Assembly (NCBI GenBank): GCA_022844265.1
Contig: JALHMA010000003.1
Coordinates: 1-60,793 of the forward strand
Source of the DNA: Saprospiraceae bacterium
GTDB taxonomy: Bacteria; Bacteroidota; Bacteroidia; Chitinophagales; Saprospiraceae
DNA: 60,793 bases
Reading direction: 5' to 3'
In this document: positions 38,062 to 46,200 of the stretch, in pieces
Layout of the letters: each line of letters begins with the position of its first letter
Numbering within the stretch: the stretch's first letter is position 1
Position numbers and translations under genes: made by a program
The notes under the pieces: generated by a model
Told to the model about the DNA's origin: nothing
Database searches by the model: none
What the model saw: only the letters and a program-made list of their open reading frames with translations

Positions 38062-38988
38062 TTATTTTCCCCGGTCTTTTTTTGCCTTCTGCATCAGATG
38101 GGCGAATTTCTCGAAGCAGGTTTCCATTGCCTTGGAGGTTGGAGCATCGAAGTGGTTCTTGACGCTGCGCCAGCTGATGTCCTCCGATTGCTTGGTCTGG
38201 AAGTGGGCGGCAAGGAACTTGCAGACCTCCGTTTTATACTGGCGGGGAATGAGGTCGAGGTCGTACATGGCCCGAAAGAAGTATGCGAGTTCAGCGACCG
38301 AGAGGTTGATTTTGATTTTGGGCAGAACAGCCTCCTCGTTCATCTGCAATGGTGGCGGCGCAATGGTGGAAACGAGCATTTCCAATTGTCTTAGCTTCTC
38401 TATTTCGAGGTCAATCTGCAGGTCGAAAGGCACGATATTGGAAGCAGTGAAGGAGGGTTTATTTTGTAAGTAGCTGGTCTTGGCTTCGAGCAGGTAGGCG
38501 AGCTTATCGGTAAAATCGGGCAGGTGTTTCAACTGTTCCTTCACGTCGTGGATGCTGAAACGGAGGCTGTAAAACTCGGCAATCGAGCCTTCCAGTTCTT
38601 CGGAGACGCCCTGCCAGATGGCACGACGGGCACGCTCGATGGAGGCGCTGGCAAGCTGAAATGAAGTTTGGCAGCCCGCTTTCGCAAGCAAAGGCTGGTT
38701 GAGCATGAGCAACAGCTCGAAGCGCTGGAGCCAGACAAAAGGCTTGCGCACCTGGTCGCACTGCCACGCAAGGAAGGTGTCCCACCGATGGCGGGGCAAG
38801 TTGGTTGTTTTCTGGAGCAGTGCCAGACAGTAGTTTTTCATTGAAACCTGCCCTTCCACCGTAAAATCGGGGAGACAGGCAAGCCCTTCTGCGGTAATTT
38901 CAATGTCCGTGGGTTGGGTTTGCGTGTAATCAGCAAACGGGTGCTCCGGAAAGTCAACCTGTGTCAACTCGATTAAATGAAGTCCCAT
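38062..38988 (-). CDS. RteC-like / mobile element hypothetical protein
   Basis: 308 aa; KIKINLSVAELAYFFRAMYDLDLI...FLAAHFQTKQSEDISWRSVKNHF resembles RteC-type C-termini. Confidence 0.5.
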   Translation of the reverse strand: MGLHLIELTQVDFPEHPFADYTQTQPTDIEITAEGLACLPDFTVEGQVSMKNYCLALLQKTTNLPRHRWDTFLAWQCDQVRKPFVWLQRFELLLMLNQPLLAKAGCQTSFQLASASIERARRAIWQGVSEELEGSIAEFYSLRFSIHDVKEQLKHLPDFTDKLAYLLEAKTSYLQNKPSFTASNIVPFDLQIDLEIEKLRQLEMLVSTIAPPPLQMNEEAVLPKIKINLSVAELAYFFRAMYDLDLIPRQYKTEVCKFLAAHFQTKQSEDISWRSVKNHFDAPTSKAMETCFEKFAHLMQKAKKDRGK

Positions 38989-39113
38989 AGTAATTTTAAA
39001 AGGTAACGTGTCCGCCCAATGTGTGCTGACCAGCCAATAGTATGTTGTGTTTGAGAACCGGAGCGAAAGGTAAGCGGGTTTGTAGATAAAAACAAATTGT
39101 TTTAATTATTTCA

Positions 39114-39452
39114 TCAAATTGTTGATAACTTCTTACGCTTTTTAAAAATAGGCAGGTTGGCTGCTGCTATGTCTATGTCCTCAGTTGAGGACAACCGCTT
39201 TCGTTGCAGCCATTGGTCAAGTTCAACCCTGTTGAAGTAGAGCTTCTTTCCGTTTGGGCAGTAGTGCGGGATTTGGCGGGTGCTGGTGAGCTTGTAAAGG
39301 TGGCTTTCGCTGAGTTCGAGGTACAGGCAGGCTTCCTTGAAATTGAGGACTTCTTTTTGGAGGAGGGATTGGCTGAGAAGTAGTTCCTCGATGCGGTCCA
39401 GTTTTGTAAGGATGTCGGATTGGTGGTTCATGCCCAGTGATTTTTTGAGCAA
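39114..39452 (-). CDS. Helix-turn-helix (excisionase-like) protein
   Basis: LNFKEACLYLELSESHLYKLTSTRQIPHYCPNGKKLYFNRVELDQWL. Confidence 0.88.
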   Translation of the reverse strand: MLKKSLGMNHQSDILTKLDRIEELLLSQSLLQKEVLNFKEACLYLELSESHLYKLTSTRQIPHYCPNGKKLYFNRVELDQWLQRKRLSSTEDIDIAAANLPIFKKRKKLSTI

Positions 39453-39480
39453 AGGAAAGCATCTGAAAAATTGGAGGGTA

Positions 39481-39500
39481 GTTGTACCACCTTGTGCAAC
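39481..39500 (-). promoter_or_regulatory. 20-bp dyad, inverted copy (GTTGCACAAGGTGGTACAAC on minus)
   Basis: Upstream of the 39452 HTH gene. Confidence 0.6.
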
Positions 39501-39660
39501 CCTACTGTCGAAGGCTGAAAATCAGGCTTTTGTGTCAGGAAAAAAAATGAAAGGAGCTTGTCTACTTGGAATGGTTGAAAGGCGATTTTTTGACAAAAAA
39601 ATGGCTGCGCTTACTTTTTTCTTGCCTAGCCGCCGCTGCTTACTTTTTACTTACTTTTTT

Positions 39661-39694
39661 AAAAAAAAGGAGCTACGCTAATGCGTAACTCCTT
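39661..39694 (-). terminator. Rho-independent terminator after tRNA fragment
   Basis: Minus strand: GGAGTTACGCATTAGCGTAGCTCC followed by TTTTTTTT. Confidence 0.75.
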
Positions 39695-39703
39695 GATAAT
39701 CAG

Positions 39704-39741
39704 TGTCGGGGTGACAGGATTTGAACCTGCGACCACACGCC
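39704..39741 (-). tRNA. Partial tRNA-Pro(GGG): 3' half from anticodon loop to discriminator
   Basis: Minus strand: TGGGGGGCGTGTGGTCGCAGGTTCAAATCCTGTCACCCCGA; T-arm GCAGG-TTCAAAT-CCTGT intact, 5' half absent. Confidence 0.75.
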
Positions 39742-39870
39742 CCCCAGCCAGCGGAGCGCACGGCGCAGGCCCCGCCGCACATTCCCGCCACCTCGCTGGC
39801 CGATGCGGTGTCGGGGCTGTTGGACAAGGCGGCGGCTACGAACGGGGTGCATGAGGAAGCAGCGGCTTAG
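39741..39870 (+). pseudogene. Orphan 3' tail of an interrupted protein-coding gene
   Basis: Frame ...AERTAQAPPHIPATSLADAVSGLLDKAAATNGVHEEAAA* starts abruptly at the tRNA junction. Confidence 0.5.
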
Positions 39871-39972
39871 GTTGGTACTTATCTTCGAATTTATAGTTGA
39901 AGTTGCCGGGCAAAGGGTTTTGTCCGGCATTTTTTATTGCAGCCATTTGACATCGGATTATTTTCTTGAAAA

Positions 39973-40005
39973 ACTTAAAGTAAAAACCCGCCCCGTTCGT
40001 CTGCC
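39973..40005 (+). promoter_or_regulatory. Putative ECF-type promoter, copy 1
   Basis: ACTTAAAGTAAAAACCCGCCCCGTTCGTCTGCC; matching copy at 41152-41184. Confidence 0.55.
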
Positions 40006-40044
40006 ATCCTCAAAAACAGCATCTTCGTGACCGAAACAACCACC

Positions 40045-40590
40045 ATGGCAGAACGGCAGAATATCGTGCAGACGGTGCGCAGCTACGGCAAGCGGCTCTT
40101 CGGCTTCATCCGGCAGCGGGTGGGCAGCGATGCCGATGCCGAGGACGTGCTGCAGGACGTATGGTTCCAACTCAGCCAACTCGTGGACCTGGAGTCGGTG
40201 GAAAACATCGGGGCTTGGCTCTTCCGGGTCACCCGGAACAAGCTCACCGACCGCTCCCGCAAGCGCCTGCCCGACCGCCTCGAAGACCTCGCTTACGAGA
40301 ACGAGGACGGTGAAACCCAGTTCAGCGACCTACTGCTCGCCGACTTCGCCACGCCAGAAGACGAGTACCTGCGCCAGCTTTTTTGGGAAACGCTGTTCGC
40401 CGCACTGGAGGAACTGCCCGAAAACCAGCGCAACGTCTTCGTCTGGAACGAATTGGAAGACCAAACTTTCCAGCAAATCGCCGACCGTACCGGCGAGAAC
40501 ATCAAAACCCTGATTTCCCGAAAACGCTATGCCGTGCTGCACTTGCGCCGCCGCCTCGAAACCTTTTACCAAGAACTCATAAATTATTGA
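40045..40590 (+). CDS. ECF-type RNA polymerase sigma factor
   Basis: DAEDVLQDVWFQLSQ, NIGAWLFRVTRNKLTDRSRK, LPENQRNVFVWNELEDQTFQQIADRTGENIKTLISRKRYAVLHLR. Confidence 0.93.
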   Translation: MAERQNIVQTVRSYGKRLFGFIRQRVGSDADAEDVLQDVWFQLSQLVDLESVENIGAWLFRVTRNKLTDRSRKRLPDRLEDLAYENEDGETQFSDLLLADFATPEDEYLRQLFWETLFAALEELPENQRNVFVWNELEDQTFQQIADRTGENIKTLISRKRYAVLHLRRRLETFYQELINY

Positions 40591-40594
40591 AGCC

Positions 40595-40903
40595 ATGTTT
40601 ATGCCTCGTCGCAAAAAATTCATCTTCATCCCCTTCCTCCTAGTGGCCGCCGTGCTGCTCTTTGGCTGGGTGGTCATGTCGCTTTGGAATGCCATATTGC
40701 CAGATGTGGTTTCGGGCGTTTCGGCCCTGACCTATTGGCAGGCAGTGGGATTGCTAATCCTCTCAAAGATTCTTTTTGGAGGCTTCAAAGGGGGAGGCCC
40801 TGGTCGTGGGCCGTCTGCCCATTTTCGGGAGAAATGGCGCAACATGAACGAAGAGGAGCGCACCCAGTTCAAGGCTGCTTGGCGTGATCGCTGCAAAAAA
40901 TAG
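40595..40903 (+). CDS. Small membrane protein, unknown function
   Basis: Two hydrophobic segments; C-term FREKWRNMNEEERTQFKAAWRDRCKK; adjacent to sigma gene. Confidence 0.75.
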   Translation: MFMPRRKKFIFIPFLLVAAVLLFGWVVMSLWNAILPDVVSGVSALTYWQAVGLLILSKILFGGFKGGGPGRGPSAHFREKWRNMNEEERTQFKAAWRDRCKK

Positions 40904-40961
40904 GGATTGGAACCCAGTCCCCACCCGTTCAAGCAGACCCTTGAACCGTCCCGATAGCTAT

Positions 40962-41027
40962 GCGAGAGGGCGGGTCATCAAACCCGCCTATTCCGGAACA
41001 GGCGGGTTTGATAACCCGCCCTCTCGC
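40962..41027. repeat. Nested hairpin, 28-bp arms (1 mismatch)
   Basis: GCGAGAGGGCGGGTcATCAAACCCGCCT (40962-40989) / AGGCGGGTTTGATaACCCGCCCTCTCGC (41000-41027). Confidence 0.85.
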
Positions 41028-41151
41028 AAGGAGACTGCTACAACCGATACTCCTGCCATTCTCTCAATAAAGACTGATTATCAATCATTTACGAAGACTC
41101 CAATCCATACTTCTTGTTAAACCAATAAAATTTTTGAAAATAAATCAATCT

Positions 41152-41184
41152 ACTTAAAGTAAAAATAAACCTGGTTCGTCTTCC
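41152..41184 (+). promoter_or_regulatory. Putative ECF-type promoter, copy 2
   Basis: ACTTAAAGTAAAAATAAACCTGGTTCGTCTTCC. Confidence 0.55.
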
Positions 41185-41260
41185 TATATGTGCGGCAAAT
41201 CAAACCAAAAAAGCCGCCGATAAATCACCCGGTTTTTCACATCTTTTAAACATCAAAATC

Positions 41261-41524
41261 ATGCGACGTTTCCCGTTTTTCGTCGGCCCACTCGTGGGCC
41301 TGGTACTCTTGTTTTTCTTCCTGAAAGCCCTGTTCATCGTCCTGTTCGGCGCAGCCGTGCTGGGCATGGGGGCGATGGCCTTCAAGGCCATACGCTCACG
41401 CCACCACTACGGCCCGATGCACGTAGCGGCCATGCGCCAGCGCCAGCCCGTACCGATTGACGGTCGGCGCAGCGAACCAACCTTCGACTGGATGCCACAG
41501 GGCCGAATCATTGAAGTAATCTAA
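41261..41524 (+). CDS. Small membrane protein, unknown function
   Basis: 87 aa, N-terminal hydrophobic segment; follows the ECF-type motif. Confidence 0.7.
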   Translation: MRRFPFFVGPLVGLVLLFFFLKALFIVLFGAAVLGMGAMAFKAIRSRHHYGPMHVAAMRQRQPVPIDGRRSEPTFDWMPQGRIIEVI

Positions 41525-41655
41525 ATCAATCACCAGGGACAGTAACACTTGGGTTTTTAGGTTCTTGGTTTCAGGTTTCAGGGTAGCCCCTGTGTGAAAC
41601 CTGAAACCCTAAACCTGAAACCCGGTATTCACTGCCCACCAAACATCTTTAAATC

Positions 41656-42099
41656 ATGTGTTATTCAAATCATCATGGAATGGGCGGCGGCTACGGCCAT
41701 TCCGCTAAGGGAATGGGCGGCCACGCTGGCCGCTTCGGACAAGGCAACCCCTGGATGCGGGGCGCTTGGTTCCAGCCCCCGGTCAATATCGAGGAACTGG
41801 AAGACCGCTACCTGCTGCACCTCGCCGCACCGGGCCGCAATAAGTCCGATTTTCAGCTCAGCGTAGCAGGCGACGTGCTCACCATCTCCAGCCGCAAGCA
41901 GGAGGAGAGCGACCTCGCCGCTGCGCAAAACTGGACCCGCCGGGAGTTCCGCACCGTGGCCTTCGAACGGCAGTTCCAGCTCAACGAGAAGATTGATGCG
42001 GATGGCATCACGGCCAGCTACACCGATGGGGTGCTGGTGGTGACGCTACCCAAGCACGCCAGTGCGCACACCCCTGCAAGGGATGTGTTCGTGGCCTAA
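41656..42099 (+). CDS. Hsp20/alpha-crystallin family small heat-shock protein
   Basis: PPVNIEELEDRYLLHLAAPGRNKSDFQLSVAGDVLTISSRK...FERQFQLNEKIDADGITASYTDGVLVVTLPK. Confidence 0.9.
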   Translation: MCYSNHHGMGGGYGHSAKGMGGHAGRFGQGNPWMRGAWFQPPVNIEELEDRYLLHLAAPGRNKSDFQLSVAGDVLTISSRKQEESDLAAAQNWTRREFRTVAFERQFQLNEKIDADGITASYTDGVLVVTLPKHASAHTPARDVFVA

Positions 42100-42263
42100 G
42101 CCGATGATATACTTTAGTTGATTTTGTTGGGGAGGCAGCCCGGGGTGGGTTGCCTCCTTTTTTTGTCAATACCTGTGCTTATAGGCCTCCTGTCACCTTG
42201 CTGAGCAATACTGTGCCGGGGATACTGGACTTTTAGGAGGAGCCACTGTCATCCTATCCATAT

Positions 42264-42716
42264 TCAATCCCAAACATACCGTTCATCGTATTCCACCTCA
42301 TATTTTTTCAAAAATGCCCGATACTCTTCTTGGAACGTCTTTTTGCGATGGTGCTCATGTTGCCGGGCGATGTAGTCAATCACTATATTCACCTCCGATG
42401 GGTTCACAGAAAACGCACCGTAGCCATTTTGCCAGTAGAAATTGACGTAAGCCTCCCCTTTCGTCTTTATCCAAAGCGATGAATTGGTTTTTATCTCCTC
42501 CAATAATTTCATCAAAGCCAATTTTTTGGAGAGCATGCACAGGATATGGACATGGTCAATATATCCCCCGATTTTGATGGGTGGGCATTCCATATCCCTG
42601 CATATGCCACCCATATAGGCATGCAATTCGTCTTCAATGGCCGGCACAATAAATGGCTGTCGGTGCTTGGTGCTGAACACCAGGTGTACGTAGTTTTTGA
42701 CGAGTGATTGTCCCAT
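42264..42716 (-). mobile_element. IS200-like (Y1, RAYT-type) transposase
   Basis: NYVHLVFSTKHRQPFI, GYIDHVHILCML (HUH-like), WQNGYGAFSVNPSEVNIVIDYIARQHEHH. Confidence 0.92.
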
Positions 42717-42844
42717 GGTCTGTTTTTTGTTCCCGCCAAAAATATAATGTTGCTGTGAAATTATGATGTGGGGCGGTTATTTTTTGTTCCGTGGGGCGAC
42801 TTTCCGTGGGGCGGCACCCCACTTTCCGTGGGGCGGCACCCCAC

Positions 42845-42922
42845 GCTAACATATTGCGCCCTTTCAGGGCTGTGAGGTTGATGCCCCCACATCGTAGCCC
42901 TGAAAGGGCGCAATATGTTAGC
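42845..42922. repeat. 27-bp perfect inverted repeat (REP-like)
   Basis: GCTAACATATTGCGCCCTTTCAGGGCT / AGCCCTGAAAGGGCGCAATATGTTAGC. Confidence 0.9.
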
Positions 42923-43080
42923 ATAGGGTGACGCCCTATGCTATGCAATGCAATGCGCAATATGTTAGCATAGGGTGACGCCCTATGCTATGCAATGCAA
43001 TGCGCAATATGTTAGCATAGGGTGACGCCCTATGCTATGCTATGCAATGCGCAATATATTAGCATAGATTGACGCCCTAC
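42908..43080. repeat. 47-bp tandem palindromic repeats (REP-like)
   Basis: Units starting GCGCAATATGTTAGCATAGGGTGACGCCCTATGCT at 42908, 42955, 43002 and 43049 (last degenerate). Confidence 0.9.
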
Positions 43081-43245
43081 GCCTAAACCAAGTAAGCGCA
43101 ATTTCAGAATAAAAACTACCTTTGACGTACTGGTTTTCACATCCCTCACCCACATCCCTTTCAAATTAGACCGGACTCCCCCCGTACCGTTGGCACACGC
43201 CACGCTAATACTGTATTCGAACAAGCACTGTAAAATCCAAAATCT

Positions 43246-46200
43246 ATGAACCGCAACGCAACCGTAAGCACCCGTGGCACCTATTGGCCGCTCCTCCTCA
43301 TCTTCATCGGCATCCTGCTTTTCTTCGCAAAAAACAACCTCCGTGCCCAGCCCGCTGGCTTCTCCGACAACCTCTACCTCGGCGGCTGGGACCAAGTGGC
43401 TGGCTTCACCTGGGACAACAACGGGCGCATGTACGTCTGGGAGACTGTCGGCAAGGTCTGGGTCGCGGTGAACGGCGTGAAGCAGTCCCCCGCCCTCCTC
43501 GACATCTCCGACGAGGTGGGCGCTTGGCGGGACTTCGGCCTGCTCGGATTCGCCCTCGACCCCAATTTCACCACCAATGGCTTCATCTACCTGCAATACG
43601 TCGTGGACCGCCACCACCTGCTCAAGTTCGGAACGACGCAGTACAGTGCCACTACCAACGAGTATTTCAACGCTACCATCGGGCGCATCACCCGCTACCA
43701 AGTGGACATCAGCACCTACGCCAGCATCGTGCCCGGCAGCCGCACCATCCTCGTAGGGGCAACGCCAAGCGATGGCCCGCCCATCCTGCACGAGAGCCAC
43801 GGCACGGGCGGGTTGGCCTTCGGCCAAGACGGCTCCCTGCTCGCCACCATGGGCGACGGCGCCAGCTACAACGCCGTTGACCAAGGCAACGACCCCGAAA
43901 CCTACTACGCCCAAGCCCTTGCCGACGGCATCATGCCCTCCTCGCATAATATTGGGGCATACCGCTGCCAGATACTCACCTCCTATTCTGGTAAAATCCT
44001 GCGCCTCAACCCCCAAACGGGCGATGGCTACCCCAGCAACCCGTATTGGAATGCTTCGCAACCCAAGTCCGTAGCCAGCCGCACCTGGGCAAGGGGCGTG
44101 CGCAACCCCTACCGCTTCTGCCATGTGCCGGAGACGGGCAGCCACAATCCCGCCGACGGCAATCCAGGCGTGTTCATTTTTGGCGACGTAGGCTGGGGCA
44201 CCCGGGAGGAAATGAGCGTGGTGAACGCCCCCGGCATGAACTTCGGCTGGCCCAAATACGAGGGCATGACCCACCAGCCCGGCTACAACAACGCCACCTA
44301 CACCCCCGCCACGCACGACCGCCCACGAGTGGATTGGCGAACTGGCACAGCAAGAGGTTTGGTCAACGGCTCCATCGTCAACGTCGGTTCGGCCACCCTG
44401 CCCGGTACTTCGTTCACGGGCAATGCCAGTACGGGCGGCGTCTGGTACCACGGCCACGAGTTCCCATCAATTTGGCACGACACCTATTTCCACGCCGACT
44501 ACGGCGGCGGCTGGATAAAGAACTTCCGCTTTGATGCCAATTACAACCCATTGGAAGTGCGCAATTTCGTGGACGTGGCGGGCGCTTGCGTCTTCGTCAC
44601 CACCCACCCGACGCAGGGAGGCATCTGGTACGTGCGCTACCCCGACCAGATACGGCGGGTCAGCTTCACGGGCACCACCAACCGGGCACCCGTGGCCTTT
44701 GCATCGGCTTCGCCAAACACGGGGACTTCGCCCCTGACCGTCCAGTTCTCCAGCTTCAATACCTACGACCAGGATGGCGGCACGCTCGCTTACCTCTGGA
44801 ACTTCGGCGATGGCACCACCAGCACTGAACCAAACCCCGTCAAGACCTACAGCACCGGCAGCGCCGCTACGGGTTACAACGTGACCCTCACTGTCACCGA
44901 CAACACCAGCCTGAATGCCACGGCCACCGTCAATGTCAGCATCAACAATGCTGCGCCCGACATCACGGCCACCAGCGTTGACGCAATCAATACCTTCAAC
45001 CCTGCCGTCACCACGCCCGTCAGCCTAAGTGCCACCGTGTCGGACGCCAACCATTCGGCGGGGCAATTGAGCTATAACTGGGAGGTGCTGCTCTACCACA
45101 ACGAGCATAGCCACCCCGTGCAGTCGTTCACCACGGCCACGGCTACCGTCAACCTCACGCCCGTCGAATGCTACAATGCCAGCTATTGGTACCGGGTAAA
45201 ACTGAAAGTGAGCGACCCCACCGGGGCCAGCGACACCTATCAAAAAGACATCTTCCCGGCTTGCGCCGGAACGAGCCAAACCCTCAGTTTTTCCACCATT
45301 TCGGATAAACTCGTGGGCGAAGCGCCATTTAACCTAACTGCTTCATCGTCAAGCGGTTTGCCCATCATTTTCTACGTAACCGAAGGCCCTGCACAGGTCT
45401 TGGGCAACCAGGTCACCTTGCTTGGCGTGCCCGGCAAAGTGACCATTGCTGCCACGCAACCGGGGAATGGAACGGTCGGCCCAGCGGTGAATGTGGAGCG
45501 CAGTTTTTGGGTAAACGTGACCCCGCCAAGCAATTGCAGCGGTACGGGAACCATCAGTTTTGAAAGATGGACGGGTGTGACTGGCAACGCCGTTTCACAG
45601 ATACCCGTCGGCAACGCGCCCAATGCCACGGGTACGCTGAACCTATTTGAAATCACTTCCAACGCCTTCGACAACTACGGCGTGCGGGTGCGGGGCTACG
45701 TCTGCCCGCCCGTAACGGGGCAGTACCGCTTCTGGATTGCCAGCGACGACAACGGGCAGCTCTGGCTCTCGACCAACAGCAGCCCGACCAACAAGGCGCT
45801 CATCGCCAGCGTGGCGGATTGGACGAACCCGCAGGAGTGGACGAAATTCCCTTCGCAACAGTCGGCCCTCATCACCTTGACCGCAGGTCAACAATATTAT
45901 ATTGAAGCGCTGATGAAGGAAGGCACAGGCAGCGACAACCTCGCCGTGGGTTGGCAATTGCCGGGCGGCACCTTGGAGCGACCCATCCCAGGTATGCGGC
46001 TCATGCCTTTTTCGGCTGCTCCGCAATCGCAGACCATCACCTTCCCCACCATTCCGAACAAGCTGACGAATGACCCGGCGTTTACTATTTCCGCTACCGC
46101 AACGAGCGGGCTACCCGTCAGCTTCAGCATTGTGAGCGGGCCAGCCACGGTCAGTGGGAGCACCATCACCTTGTCGGGGCAAACAGGTACGGTAGTGGTT

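Noticed and set aside
39704-39741. Complete functional tRNA-Pro
   Set aside because: 5' acceptor, D-arm and 5' anticodon stem are absent from the adjacent sequence.
42908-43080. CRISPR array
   Set aside because: 47-bp units are contiguous without unique spacers, palindromic, next to an IS200-like transposase, no cas genes; REP-like.
43030-44457. 475-aa minus-strand ORF
   Set aside because: Antisense to the GSDH-like head, Val/Ala/Gly-rich shadow frame.
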